Made by a program: the position numbers and the translations under genes. From Desulfitibacter sp. BRH_c19 (GTDB lineage: Bacteria > Bacillota > DSM-16504 > Desulfitibacterales > Desulfitibacteraceae), in NCBI GenBank assembly GCA_001515945.1, contig LOER01000034.1, positions 1 to 64,000 of the forward strand: a DNA stretch of 64,000 nt. Direction: 5' to 3'. Below, one piece after another: positions 39,151 to 49,176 of the stretch; within the stretch, counting starts at the first letter, position 1, and each line of letters starts with the position of its first letter. The notes under the pieces are model-generated. The model ran no database searches. It had not been told where the DNA came from and saw nothing but the letters and a program-made list of their open reading frames with translations.

Positions 39151-41352
39151 TTATAGTGCCCCCTTTCTTACTTTTACAACTACTTCCTGACCCATAACAC
39201 TTCCAGCTATTGGTTCAACCATGGCAGGAATAAAGTCATTATAGTTTATTCCAACTCCATAGGCCGTCCTGGCTTTTTTGGAAAAGCCTCCATAAGCTGA
39301 AGGTACCCATACACAATCAGGATGCAGCAATTCTGTGACTTTTACTTTAGCCTGTTTACTTGCTTTTGCAGACTCCAAAACTATGTTGTCATCATCCTTT
39401 ATACCCAATTTATCCGCTCTGCCTTTATTCATCCACACCCATGTTCCTTTATAGACTTCTGTAATGGCCATGAGATATGGATTATTGCTGGTAACGTGGT
39501 GGGAGTGATATGGCTGCTTCCCATGAATAAGTCTAAACTCATCATCTCCATCAGGCATAACCTTTGGAGCAACCCATCTTGGAACTCCACTAAAACCATT
39601 TACTTTATAATTACCAACCGAAAACTCCACTTTACCCGAAGGAGTAGTTAAATTAGGGTTTCCATTTCTAAGCGGAAAGCCTTCCTTTACATTTGCAGGA
39701 AATTCTATACACCCAGACTCCTTAAGCTCTTCAATAGTGATCCCCAGGGGTTTAATCATTGCCCAAACCTGCTGTTCAATTGTAAAGTCAAAGTACTGCC
39801 TAGCACCAATTTTAGCTGCAATTCCCTGCATCATATCAAAGAGTTGTTTGGTATCATTAATAGGATCTATGACTTTTTGACGCCAGGCTACCTGAGGATG
39901 ATCATGGGTAATATTTCCGCTAGTCAATACAGGTAGTTCTGTTCTTTCAAGAAAATAGCTTTCTGGCAAAATATAATGAGCTGCATACAGGGAAGTTTCA
40001 TTCCAATCTGTTGGAATTGATACAACCAGTTCTGCATTTTTCATTTTTTTCTGGTATTCAGGATCTGGACCTGTCCGAAGAGGATTATAGTGATAAATAA
40101 AAAGTGCTTTTACTTTACCTTCTTCAACAAGCTGCGGAACTAACTGTGGTATCCCCCTGCTTGGTTCCACAGTTGGGTATTTGCCTTCGACCCCTGCACC
40201 ATCCACTCTAGGACCTTTCTCTGTGGTTGGTGGCTTGGTAATGTTTAATTCGCCTAATTCAAGCTTAGCTGTTGGAAGAAGGCCTCCCTTCATAAACATA
40301 TTACCTAGCAGGGAGTTAATAATTACATTCATTTGTGCTTGCTGAACACTATTCTTATAATGCGCATTTAAACCATGGTATCCCGTTTCTAGAAATGCCT
40401 TGGGTGCATTTGCAGCCATTTCTCTAGCTATTTCTCTTATTTTTGCTGCTGGAACATCAGTAATTTTTTCTGCCCATTCAGGGGTGCAGCTCCTATTTGC
40501 ATTCCAGAATTCATCAAATCCTTCAACATATCTATTTGCAAAATGCCTATTATACAAGTTTTCAGTAATCAAAACATGAGCGAGTGCCAGGAAAAAAGCT
40601 AAATCAGTACCAGGACGAATAGGAATCCATTCATCTGCTATTATGGCCAACTCGCAATAACGTGGATCTACCACAACAATCTTTGCACCCTTTTCCCTTG
40701 CATTTAAAACTTTTTTCATGCCATTGGGAATTATCCCCCCAGCAAAATTACGTCCTACAAAAAGCATATAATTGCTGTTTTCATGATCACCATACAGGCT
40801 GTCACCTACCATATTGGCCCAGACATTACTTTTAGATGTAAAACAAGTTGCATAATGGGTAATATAGTTTGGTGATCCAACATAATCCAAAAGTATATCA
40901 GCATAGTGTTTTCCTTTTACTCCATGCTCTAACCAAACAACAGAGTCCCCCGAGTAATTCTCTACAACCTTATTAAGTTTTTCACCTATTTCCTCAAAGG
41001 CTTGATCCCAGGATATGGGCTCAAATTCCATGTCTCCTACTCTTTTCATGGGTCTGGTTACTCTATCTGGATTATAAACATCTGCAATCATTCCATGTCC
41101 CCGTGCACAAATCTTTCCCCTACTTTTCAAGTGAATTGGATGGCCTTCTGCTTTCCATATCCTGCCGTTTTTTGTATATACAAACATACCACACTGATTT
41201 GTGCATCCATTACACAATGTAGGAATTTTGGTTACAGGAGCACTTTCTGCCATTTGACTAAATTTGCCAAAGCTCATGTAAACCGGAATTGTACTTACAG
41301 CTCCCGCTGCAGCTGCTCCTTTTAAAAAGGTTCTTCGTGTAATACTTCTCAT
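39151..41352 (-). CDS. Tat-exported molybdopterin oxidoreductase, polysulfide/thiosulfate reductase-like
   Basis: 733 residues. The Tat signal is RRTFLKGAAAAG at residues 6-17. The [4Fe-4S] ligands are Cys47, Cys50, Cys54 and Cys82. The Mo ligand is probably Cys170 in HYATCFTSKS, placing it with the PsrA/PhsA branch of the DMSO reductase family. KIVVVDPRYCE, IPIRPGTDLAFFLALAH and the C-terminal EGLYGGFSK-like VPSAYGGFSKKA are cofactor-binding regions. Neighbouring rhodanese lipoproteins point to polysulfide, thiosulfate or tetrathionate as acceptor; this is inference. Confidence 0.88.
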   Translation of the reverse strand: MRSITRRTFLKGAAAAGAVSTIPVYMSFGKFSQMAESAPVTKIPTLCNGCTNQCGMFVYTKNGRIWKAEGHPIHLKSRGKICARGHGMIADVYNPDRVTRPMKRVGDMEFEPISWDQAFEEIGEKLNKVVENYSGDSVVWLEHGVKGKHYADILLDYVGSPNYITHYATCFTSKSNVWANMVGDSLYGDHENSNYMLFVGRNFAGGIIPNGMKKVLNAREKGAKIVVVDPRYCELAIIADEWIPIRPGTDLAFFLALAHVLITENLYNRHFANRYVEGFDEFWNANRSCTPEWAEKITDVPAAKIREIAREMAANAPKAFLETGYHGLNAHYKNSVQQAQMNVIINSLLGNMFMKGGLLPTAKLELGELNITKPPTTEKGPRVDGAGVEGKYPTVEPSRGIPQLVPQLVEEGKVKALFIYHYNPLRTGPDPEYQKKMKNAELVVSIPTDWNETSLYAAHYILPESYFLERTELPVLTSGNITHDHPQVAWRQKVIDPINDTKQLFDMMQGIAAKIGARQYFDFTIEQQVWAMIKPLGITIEELKESGCIEFPANVKEGFPLRNGNPNLTTPSGKVEFSVGNYKVNGFSGVPRWVAPKVMPDGDDEFRLIHGKQPYHSHHVTSNNPYLMAITEVYKGTWVWMNKGRADKLGIKDDDNIVLESAKASKQAKVKVTELLHPDCVWVPSAYGGFSKKARTAYGVGINYNDFIPAMVEPIAGSVMGQEVVVKVRKGAL

Positions 41353-41430
41353 TAAACTACCCCCTACTGTATTGCAGTTTATGCGGTACTATTCAACCTA
41401 AACCCTAAACTAGGGTTTTGTATATTAGCT

Positions 41431-42510
41431 TCAGCCGCCTCCGTCTAAAATCTGTACTCTTGTGACAACTGTCGGCAAATTCTTCCAACTACACCCACCA
41501 ATGGTATTATCGTTTAAATCGTTAGATAAACAACTTCCCCACTGACAATCTATTGGTTCAGTACCTATAATTTCTTTTTCAATAGTCCAACCACCCATAC
41601 CGCCATCCATGGGTACTGCATTATATCCCAATTGGTTGAGCATTCTTGCTACTTGATTGGATCTACTACCATAATAATCAACCAATACAATTTCCTTTTT
41701 CATGGGCAGCTTTTCTAGGTTATTACCATCAACTACCTCTTCAAATGGAATACTGATTGCTTCTGGAATATGCCCCAGCATATAATGCTCTCTTGCACGA
41801 AGATCTACAACCAAAAAGTTATCTTCCCTATTGTCAATACTGTTTCGTAAATTGATAGGGTCCATTGTACCTGTCAATTCTTCTTGAAAGATTTTTTCAT
41901 TTATTTTCACCAACACTTCATTAAATTCCAATTCAGATTCATACATGACCTCTGGAATTTGATTATTTGAAGATGCACTTGTTTCATCACTTGAAATAGG
42001 ATTATCTGTGATTGCACACTCATGGGGGTCTGCTTTATTCCATGCATTCATTCCATTTTCCATAATCATGACTTGATACCCCATCATTTTCCACTGAACA
42101 GCCGCTTGAGCCGACTTTGTACCATCATCACATATTAATATTAATCTTTTATCCATTGGAAGCTTGTCAATTTGATCTTGTTGCCAGGAAGTCTCGTAGG
42201 GAATACTTACTGCTCCTAGAATACTTCCTCTCATAAAATCAATAGTTGATCTTAAATCCACAACATAATAGGATGGATCTGGCTGCAGATTGATTTTTTC
42301 ATAAACTTCCGCAGAGCTTATAACTGGAATCCCACCCGTTTTCAACAATTCATCAGCAACCGCAACAAGTTCATCAAACCTATCAACCTGCTGTATCTCC
42401 GTGCTGTGAGTATTGCTATCAACCTCAGCTAGCAACATATTTCCACAGGCTGCAGTTGTAATAGATGCTGCTATGAGAATAATTATTAAGGCAACACGTT
42501 TTGAAACCAT
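41431..42510 (-). CDS. lipoprotein with two rhodanese domains
   Basis: 359 residues. A signal peptide ends at Cys22 in a lipobox (TTAAC). Domain 1 (about 65-165) has the loop CDDGTKSAQ, an active-type Cys. Domain 2 (about 215-310) has DYYGSRSNQ where Cys is replaced by Tyr, so it is probably non-catalytic. The C-terminal tail adds three cysteines (CQWGSCLSN and GGCSW). First gene of the operon, 78 bases before the catalytic subunit. It may deliver or hold sulfane sulfur. Confidence 0.86.
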   Translation of the reverse strand: MVSKRVALIIILIAASITTAACGNMLLAEVDSNTHSTEIQQVDRFDELVAVADELLKTGGIPVISSAEVYEKINLQPDPSYYVVDLRSTIDFMRGSILGAVSIPYETSWQQDQIDKLPMDKRLILICDDGTKSAQAAVQWKMMGYQVMIMENGMNAWNKADPHECAITDNPISSDETSASSNNQIPEVMYESELEFNEVLVKINEKIFQEELTGTMDPINLRNSIDNREDNFLVVDLRAREHYMLGHIPEAISIPFEEVVDGNNLEKLPMKKEIVLVDYYGSRSNQVARMLNQLGYNAVPMDGGMGGWTIEKEIIGTEPIDCQWGSCLSNDLNDNTIGGCSWKNLPTVVTRVQILDGGG

Positions 42511-42534
42511 CTTTACCTCTCCTTTGTTTCAGTT

Positions 42535-42978
42535 TTACTAAGTATATTTCAAATTTTCCTGATCGTTTTCATTTAGTCCTGCACCAAAGAAAAAAATTAA
42601 TTAATATTTTTTAATCCTCGCTCTTGACGATTTCCTTATAAACTAAGTTTTTTTGCTCCTATGTGAATGTATTTTTCCAGATACACCTCCTTGCCTATTT
42701 TATTTTAACATTCAAGGCCATCATTACTTACATAATCAATATTCTGTTTCTACTAAGCAGATATTCTCATCATTTTCTTGTTTATAAGCATGCATTTATA
42801 TTGATAATATAGTCTATTAGTTCTGCAAGTGTTACTTAATTCCTCCTTTACTAAGTGTATTTTTCAAATTTATTTTCTACATAAAATTTTCTTATGGCTA
42901 CTTGTTTTAGTTATAATAAAATTCAATGTTAAATGGATTAATCTCTATTTACTACCTTACTAAGTTATTATTAAATTT
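42535..42978. repeat. three direct repeats starting TTACTAAGT
   Basis: Copies at 42535-42556, 42848-42871 and 42957-42978 share TTACTAAGT, then TATTT or similar, then AAATTT. They lie in the 641-base gap (42511-43151) between the rhodanese operon and the divergent three-HTH regulator. The gap is very AT-rich and has no gene. A TATAAT (43110-43115) serves the regulator. The repeats look like binding sites. Confidence 0.6.
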
Positions 42979-43151
42979 AAATATTTTTATATTAAACAGT
43001 TAAAGATTAAAAATTGCATCATACAAACATTCAGGTAAAGATAATATTTTCGTATATACTAATTATTTGTTTTTTATTTTTTTGAGATAGCCATATGTGT
43101 ACAAAGTGATATAATGGTTATGAGTAATAGAGTGAATATAGGAGGAGAAAT

Positions 43152-43925
43152 ATGATTTCAGGGGAAAATCTTATTAAAATACGGCAGGATAATAAAATGT
43201 CTCAAGAGGAATTTGCAGAAAAACTTCAGATTCCAATCAATTATTTAATTGACTTGGAAAACGGAAAAAGGAAAGTACCAAACAGGATAGGAGATCGTAT
43301 TGCAAAAGTCTTTAACATTTCTAATGAACAACTTGATATAGATCATTCTAATGAGACCACCCTCTATATCGGAGATAAAATAAGGGCTTTACGGGAAAGC
43401 AAGGGATTAAGTCTCGCCCAACTTGGAACACTTACTGGTTTGTCTATTACCTATTTAAGTGAACTTGAAAGAGGGGAAACAACCCCATCCCTGACCGCAT
43501 TAAGGCAAATAGCTACGGTCTTTAATGTTCCAATAAGCTTATTTATTGGCAACAAACGTAAAAACACTTTGGTAATAGAGAAGCTTAAAAGGGCAAGGCA
43601 AAACAGGAATATTAGCCAAAAAGAATTGGCTGATAAGGCAGACCTTTCCCCTGGACTAATTGGACAGTTGGAAACCGGAAAAGTACATCCATCTTTGAAA
43701 ACTTTAGAAAAAATTTGCGATGCCTTGGGAGTGTCAGTCTGCTCATTAATCCTAGAACAGGATGAAATTGAGGATATTATAGGTGCTCTAAGCCCTGAAT
43801 TAAGAGATTTACTTTTTCAACCGCAAGTACAGACAATTCTCGGATCCACATGTACAATGACTCCTGATAAACTTAAAATGGTATTAAACTATATAGACAT
43901 GTTAAACAACCCAAAGTTTAAATAG
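43152..43925 (+). CDS. regulator with three tandem XRE/Cro HTH domains
   Basis: 257 residues. Three HTH domains are seen: about 5-60 (KMSQEEFAEKLQIPINYLIDLENGK), 72-130 (SLAQLGTLTGLSITYLSELERG) and 143-198 (ISQKELADKADLSPGLIGQLETGK), each given in part. A C-terminal helical region of about 55 residues follows. Most family members have one such domain. Divergent from the sulfur reductase operon across the repeat-bearing gap, so it is a good candidate for its regulator. AGGAGG lies before the ATG. Confidence 0.88.
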   Translation: MISGENLIKIRQDNKMSQEEFAEKLQIPINYLIDLENGKRKVPNRIGDRIAKVFNISNEQLDIDHSNETTLYIGDKIRALRESKGLSLAQLGTLTGLSITYLSELERGETTPSLTALRQIATVFNVPISLFIGNKRKNTLVIEKLKRARQNRNISQKELADKADLSPGLIGQLETGKVHPSLKTLEKICDALGVSVCSLILEQDEIEDIIGALSPELRDLLFQPQVQTILGSTCTMTPDKLKMVLNYIDMLNNPKFK

Positions 43926-43963
43926 TAGAGGCTATAACAAAACTTGCTTTATCGGGTTACAAA

Positions 43964-44000
43964 AAACACCTCAGTTCACACATAGTGGATTGAGGTGTTT
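43964..44000 (+). terminator. terminator of the HTH regulator gene
   Basis: AAACACCTCA (43964-43973) pairs with TGAGGTGTTT (43991-44000). Confidence 0.75.
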
Positions 44001-44062
44001 ATAGTTTAAATAGATTATATCATTAATTTGTTTAAAAAACTGGGTTTTTCAACGACCTGAAA

Positions 44063-44085
44063 TGGCGTATATTTTATATACGCCA
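44063..44085. repeat. perfect 23-base palindrome
   Basis: TGGCGTATAT-TTT-ATATACGCCA. There is no U-tract on either side, so an operator or a cruciform is as likely as a terminator for the SHOCT gene. Confidence 0.6.
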
Positions 44086-44140
44086 TTGATGACAAACATA
44101 GAAAGCAAATTTATTATGGATGACTCATAATGGGCTAAAT

Positions 44141-44371
44141 TTAACGTCTCAATAATAAGGTTTTTTTCTGTTTATAATCTTCTTCGCTGATTTCTCCTCT
44201 AACAAATCGTTCGTTAAGGATTTCCAATGCACTGTCAAATTCTCTTTCGTTTCTTATATTGTTATTGCCTGTTAGATTAATAACCGCATATACAATAACT
44301 ACAATTAAAAGCAGAGGAATTAGCATCATTCCAAACCAACCTCCTGTCATACCGTATCCCCATCCCATCAT
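44141..44371 (-). CDS. small SHOCT-domain membrane protein
   Basis: 76 residues. The N-terminus is Gly/Met/Trp-rich (MMGWGYGMTGGWFGMM), then one membrane helix (LIPLLLIVVIVYAVI, about 17-32). The end, ALEILNERFVRGEISEEDY, is the SHOCT motif, a short C-terminal oligomerisation domain. Function unknown. The gene is isolated. Confidence 0.85.
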   Translation of the reverse strand: MMGWGYGMTGGWFGMMLIPLLLIVVIVYAVINLTGNNNIRNEREFDSALEILNERFVRGEISEEDYKQKKTLLLRR

Positions 44372-44686
44372 ATTAAACCCACCCTTCTTTATTTTTCATC
44401 ATGTGAAATTATAATTTTCAACAGTATTTCTTATCTTCTCGATGGACATTTTTTCGCTGTTATATAATAATGAAACAACTAAAACCGTTGCCTAGATTAT
44501 CTTATTTCTTCGTATATTCTCACCACTTTCCTTTGTATTATATTTTGCTCTTAACATTAACTTATAATGAATGAATTCTTCGTCGGTTTAAGTTTTTCTA
44601 TATAATACAATTATAAAGCATACTTATTAAGATATTATCAAGATAAAAGATTATTTTTAAAAATTACTGTTTTAAGTGAGATGACA

Positions 44687-44722
44687 CCCTATTAATGGAC
44701 ACATAAAAAGTCCTTAATAGGG
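44687..44722. repeat. hairpin in a 476-base gap
   Basis: CCCTATTAA-T-GGAC pairs with GTCC-TTAATAGGG. No U-tract follows. The rest of 44372-44847 is AT-rich without genes. Near 44800 a segment GTCCCCATGCTTCCC resembles one at 31515-31530 and may be a degenerate REP remnant. Confidence 0.5.
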
Positions 44723-44847
44723 CTCAGTTCATAAATAATCCTTTAGAACTTTTAATATACAAAAATCGCTTTTTCAATTTAAGATAAGTAGCAAAAGAAC
44801 AGTCCCCATGCTTCCCTCAGCACAAAAACAGGAGAACCAATTCTTGT

Positions 44848-45765
44848 CTATCGTGCACATTCTCCGCCTTTTCCTGTTAATATTTCTAAGCCGTGGTCTA
44901 ATACTGGTAGCACAACATCCAGGCATTCAGATACTGCTTTTGGACTGCCAGGCAAGTTTATTATTAGGGTTTGTTTTCTAATACCTGCAGCTGCTCTTGA
45001 CAGCATGGCCTTAGGAGTTATTTTATAGCTCTCTGCTCTCATTGCCTCAGGTATTCCAGGAACTAGCCTGTCACAAAGAGATATAGTTACTTCAGGCGTG
45101 ATATCTCTTGGACTAAAGCCAGTCCCTCCAGTAGTAAAAATTAGGTCTACCTTAAGTTCATCTGTCATTTCCTTAATTGATTTTTCTAATTCTTCTTTCT
45201 CATCAGGAACAACTCTGTAATCAACCACATCCGCAAGGGGTTTTAATTTATCTTTAATCACTTTTCCACTTATATCTTCTCTTTCACCCCTTGAACCCTT
45301 GTCACTTGCTGTAATTATGCCAAGTTTGTATCCTGGCACCACTACTATTTCATCTTCCACATTTACCTGCCCACCTCTTAAGACTTCACCAAAAATTCCT
45401 TCTTTAGGCATTACACAATCCCCTGCTTGATAGTATATTGCACACCTTGTATGACATTCTTTTCCTATTTGGGTAACTCTAAGCAATGCCTCTTTGCCTA
45501 TTTTAAAACGCGTACCAATAGGTAGATTTACAAGATCTATTCCTTGGGTTGTAAAATTCTCAGCAAAATCTCCCGGACCAACATCAAGGCCCATCTTCTG
45601 CATTTTTTCTATGCTTTCCATGGCCAGAAGGCTCACTTGCCTATGCCAATCCCCTGCATGTGCATCACTTTCTAATCCCCTATTCAGAATAAGATTTCCC
45701 CGACCTACGTTCTTTTTACGTTCTCCTTTATTCTTCGAAACACAGACTGCTAGCACCTTTGCCAT
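44848..45765 (-). CDS. MOSC-MogA fusion protein
   Basis: 305 residues in two parts. The N-terminal MOSC-like domain (about 1-145) has GLESDAHAGDWHRQVSLL and GKECHTRCAIYY. The C-terminal domain (about 147-305) is MogA/MoaB: LGIITASDKGSRG, FTTGGTGFSPRD and INLPGSPKAV, the molybdopterin adenylyltransferase motifs. The fusion would adenylylate molybdopterin and perhaps handle cofactor sulfuration or delivery. Last gene of the molybdopterin operon, directly after moaC. Confidence 0.9.
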   Translation of the reverse strand: MAKVLAVCVSKNKGERKKNVGRGNLILNRGLESDAHAGDWHRQVSLLAMESIEKMQKMGLDVGPGDFAENFTTQGIDLVNLPIGTRFKIGKEALLRVTQIGKECHTRCAIYYQAGDCVMPKEGIFGEVLRGGQVNVEDEIVVVPGYKLGIITASDKGSRGEREDISGKVIKDKLKPLADVVDYRVVPDEKEELEKSIKEMTDELKVDLIFTTGGTGFSPRDITPEVTISLCDRLVPGIPEAMRAESYKITPKAMLSRAAAGIRKQTLIINLPGSPKAVSECLDVVLPVLDHGLEILTGKGGECAR

Positions 45766-46251
45766 TTACTTCACCTCTACCTTTCTATATGTTCCGCTTT
45801 TACCTCCAGTTTTCTCAAGCAAACATATATCGCTTATTATCATAGCCTTATCAACTGCCTTACACATATCATATATTGTCAAGGCCGCTGCTGATACAGC
45901 TGTAAGTGCTTCCATCTCAACACCTGTCTGACCCATTACCTTTACTGTAGTTATAATTCTAATAGAATTAGTTTTCTTTTCCATCTCAAATTCTACATTA
46001 CATTTTGTAAGCATAAGAGGATGACACATTGGAATAAGTTCTGAGGTTCTCTTTGCGGCCATAATGCCGGCAACTCTTGCCACCCCTAAAACATCCCCTT
46101 TGCCCATTTTTCCAGCCTCAATCAGTTCCAGAGTTTCCTGTGTCATGGATATCCGACCTTCAGCGATTGCAACCCTAGCAGTTGTTTTCTTTTCTGATAC
46201 ATCTACCATAATAGCATTTCCAGTGCTGTCAAAATGGGTTAATCCCTCCAT
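45766..46251 (-). CDS. moaC: cyclic pyranopterin monophosphate synthase
   Basis: MoaC completes the conversion of GTP product to cyclic pyranopterin monophosphate. About 161 residues from [18 protein letters not shown]; the ATG has GGAGG 5 bases upstream, while a TTG at 46263 has none. Seen are [15 protein letters not shown] (about 70-84) with the catalytic His region, and [15 protein letters not shown]. It follows moaA with one base between. Confidence 0.95.
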   Translation of the reverse strand: MEGLTHFDSTGNAIMVDVSEKKTTARVAIAEGRISMTQETLELIEAGKMGKGDVLGVARVAGIMAAKRTSELIPMCHPLMLTKCNVEFEMEKKTNSIRIITTVKVMGQTGVEMEALTAVSAAALTIYDMCKAVDKAMIISDICLLEKTGGKSGTYRKVEVK

Positions 46252-46252
46252 C

Positions 46253-47227
46253 TTAACCTCCAATCTGGGACATAAGCCTGTTATGGCCTTCTTCCCACAA
46301 CTTCATATTATGACCTTCAGGCTTTGCTTTAATTGCCTGCAAGAATACTTCTTTTACCGCATCTTTGGAACTGCCGCTCCTTAAAACACTTATCATATCT
46401 ACTTCATAATCACTAGCCAAGCAGGGTTTAATTTTACCATCAGCAGTAACTCTTAATCTATTACATTTACTACAAAAATGATTACTTACTGCACCAATAA
46501 AACCAATGGTCCCTTTACCTCCTGGTAATACATATTGTTCTGCAGGTCCGTTAGTTGTCACCTTTGAGGAAGGAAGCAACCCATAGGTTTCCACAAGCCA
46601 GTTCTTTACAGGTTCGAGGGGTAGATAACCATCCTGCTTCTTTTGGCCTTCTCCAATAGGCATTAATTCAATAAATCTAATATGAAGAGATTTATTTTCT
46701 GCCATCAGAACAAATTTGTGTATCTCTTCGTTATTGAAACCATCTACTAAAACACAGTTTATTTTAACTGGATTTAGGCCTGCCTCTAACGAACTCTCAA
46801 TGCCGGCCATAACCTGCTTCAGATCTCCACCCCTTGTAATATACTTGTACTTTTCAGCATCTAGGGTATCAAGAGAAATATTAATCCTATCTAAACCAGC
46901 ATTCTTTAAAGCTGATGCACGTGACTTTAGCCTAGTTCCATTTGTAGTCAAGCTAAGCTCTTCAATCCCTGGAATACCTTTTATCATTGAAATTAGTTCT
47001 ATAAGACCTTTTCTAACTAACGGTTCCCCGCCTGTTAATCTAATTTTTCTGATACCTATTGATACTGCTACCTCAGCAATAGAATGTAGCTCTTCTAAGG
47101 TTAGTATTTCCTCATGCTTTTTTAAACTAACTCCTTCTTCAGGCATGCAGTAAAGGCAACGCAAGTTACACCTATCAGTAATACTTAATCGTAGATAATC
47201 TATATTTCTTGCAAATTGATCTCGCAT
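46253..47227 (-). CDS. moaA: GTP 3',8-cyclase (radical SAM)
   Basis: MoaA starts molybdopterin synthesis from GTP. About 324 residues from MRDQFARN, whose ATG has AGGAGGGG upstream. The N-terminal radical SAM cluster motif is CNLRCLYC (about 17-24). The C-terminal cluster motif is [18 protein letters not shown] (about 250-267). The GTP-binding C-terminal pair of glycines is present (QIGG at the end). It overlaps the end of the MoeA fusion gene by 28 bases. Confidence 0.95.
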   Translation of the reverse strand: MRDQFARNIDYLRLSITDRCNLRCLYCMPEEGVSLKKHEEILTLEELHSIAEVAVSIGIRKIRLTGGEPLVRKGLIELISMIKGIPGIEELSLTTNGTRLKSRASALKNAGLDRINISLDTLDAEKYKYITRGGDLKQVMAGIESSLEAGLNPVKINCVLVDGFNNEEIHKFVLMAENKSLHIRFIELMPIGEGQKKQDGYLPLEPVKNWLVETYGLLPSSKVTTNGPAEQYVLPGGKGTIGFIGAVSNHFCSKCNRLRVTADGKIKPCLASDYEVDMISVLRSGSSKDAVKEVFLQAIKAKPEGHNMKLWEEGHNRLMSQIGG

Positions 47228-49176
47228 AGTCTCCCCTCCTTTATTAGAAAATTGGACCAAACAATTTGTCCTGTTTGCTTTGTTCCGTATCCACCAAAGT
47301 TTTCCACTTCTTTTCTAAAATCTTCGCTACAAACAATATGCAATAATTTTTGTATTCTCTCATCAGCTATAAATGCTTTTGGAATACAAATATCATATCT
47401 TTCTTCGGTTATCGGTATGAAGTCTAAGTCTAGAGCTTCTGCAGCTGCCATTATTCCCATTCCCACATTAGCTGTATTTGCTACAATAGCTGCGGCAACT
47501 GCAAGGTGGTTATACTCTTCCTTTTTATAACCAGAAATTTGACTCCCCTTAATTCCTTCCTTTTCAAGTAAATAGTCTAGTAATATTCTGGTTCCTGCAC
47601 CCTTTTGGCGATTTATAAACTTTATTTCAGGATCTATTAAAGTTTCTATACCTTTAATTCCCAATGGATTTCCCTTAGCTACCATCAAACCCTGCTGACG
47701 ATAAACCAGGTTTAATAACAAAAGCTCTTCATTTGGTAAATACTTTTGCAAGTAAGATACATTATATTCTCCAGTTTCTGTGTCTAACAAATGCATTCCA
47801 GCTGCATGTGCTTCTTTACGTTTTAAAGCAGTAATACCACCTAAACTTCCAACATGGCTTGATGCCAGAGAAAATCCTGGATATATTCTGTGAAACAGGT
47901 CATTGATTACATCTAATGTTAAGTCATGACTTCCACACATCAAAATCGATTTTTCTATCTCCCGTAACGTTCTAAACAGTTCCGCTTCAACAGGTAGATC
48001 TACCTCAATTCCTTCAGACAAACGTGGTACCTTGATAATACCATCTGCTCTAACAAGAGACATCATCACACCTGCCCCTCTCTCAAGGGGAGTTGCTACT
48101 AGGTTTTCTCCAACCCTTCCTATTTTCACTCTAACCATTTCCTCCATACCAAGGGTTGAATAGAGTGGTTTAGCTACTTTAACACTCACCTTTTCTCTTT
48201 CTACCATTTCTACACCTAGCTTTTTATAGATTAATGGTTTCACAAACAATTCAAAGGTAAGGGCGGAAGAAACGGGATAACCTGGAATGCCTATTACAGG
48301 CTTGCCAGATACTACTCCTAGTACTACTGGTTTCCCAGGCTTTATTGCAACACCATGGGTATATACCTTTCCCAATTCTTCAATGACCGATGAAGTATAG
48401 TCATCTCTTCCGGCAGACGACCCAGCATTGATAATTATTATATGACTGTTTTCTACAGCCTGTAAAACTGTCTCTTTAATCTTCTCATATTCATCAGGAA
48501 CAATAGGGAAAACTACTGGTTTTCCATGCCACTCTATAGTAAGTCCAGACATAACTCTACTGTTAAATTCTACAATGTCACCTGGCTTAAGTTCAGTTCC
48601 TGGTTTCACCAACTCGTCCCCTGTAGGAATAATTGCTACCCTTGGTTTAGCCTTTACATTGACACTATCTATATTTGCAGCTACCATTGCTCCAATATCA
48701 TATGGTCTAATTTGGTGATTAGATGGCAAAAGCATTTCTTGTTTAACCATATCTTCACCAATTGCTCTAACATGCTGCCATGGAAAAGATGGGGCAATTA
48801 TCTGCAATCTGTTATCATCTGCAAAATTTACATGTTCAATCATGATCACCGAATCAAATCTATCTGGGATAGGGTCTCCTGTATCTACCACTTGGGCATC
48901 CTTTTCCAGGTCTAGAATAATAGGATTTGTTTCGGCTGCGCCAAATGTTTTTGTTGAGAAAACAGCAATCCCATCCATGGCAGATGCTCTATAATGGGGA
49001 GTTGAAACCTTAGCATAGATTGGTTCCGATGTAATCCTACCAAGGCTATCATCTACTGAAATTTCTTCATACTCTGAGTTAAAAAATTCTGCTTCTTCTA
49101 AAACCCCAACTAGATTTTCAAGGGCCTCAACCCTAGATTTATTCTCTAAATAAATCTTTCTACCCAACTGCCTCAC
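47200..49176 (-). CDS. moeA: MoeA fused to a periplasmic-binding-protein-like domain
   Basis: 658 residues. Residues about 1-405 are MoeA (SAMDGIAVF, RVAIIPTGDEL, NAGSSAGRDDYT, GIPGYPVSSAL). About 410-658 are a type-2 binding-protein-like domain (CGSHDLTLDVINDL, GGITALKRKEAHAAGMHLLD, RQKGAGTRILLD), without signal peptide, so cytoplasmic. This fusion is known in anaerobes; the second domain could sense molybdate, tungstate or a cofactor intermediate. The GTG start overlaps the preceding moeA stop as GTGA. Confidence 0.9.
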   Translation of the reverse strand: MRQLGRKIYLENKSRVEALENLVGVLEEAEFFNSEYEEISVDDSLGRITSEPIYAKVSTPHYRASAMDGIAVFSTKTFGAAETNPIILDLEKDAQVVDTGDPIPDRFDSVIMIEHVNFADDNRLQIIAPSFPWQHVRAIGEDMVKQEMLLPSNHQIRPYDIGAMVAANIDSVNVKAKPRVAIIPTGDELVKPGTELKPGDIVEFNSRVMSGLTIEWHGKPVVFPIVPDEYEKIKETVLQAVENSHIIIINAGSSAGRDDYTSSVIEELGKVYTHGVAIKPGKPVVLGVVSGKPVIGIPGYPVSSALTFELFVKPLIYKKLGVEMVEREKVSVKVAKPLYSTLGMEEMVRVKIGRVGENLVATPLERGAGVMMSLVRADGIIKVPRLSEGIEVDLPVEAELFRTLREIEKSILMCGSHDLTLDVINDLFHRIYPGFSLASSHVGSLGGITALKRKEAHAAGMHLLDTETGEYNVSYLQKYLPNEELLLLNLVYRQQGLMVAKGNPLGIKGIETLIDPEIKFINRQKGAGTRILLDYLLEKEGIKGSQISGYKKEEYNHLAVAAAIVANTANVGMGIMAAAEALDLDFIPITEERYDICIPKAFIADERIQKLLHIVCSEDFRKEVENFGGYGTKQTGQIVWSNFLIKEGRLCEINLQEI

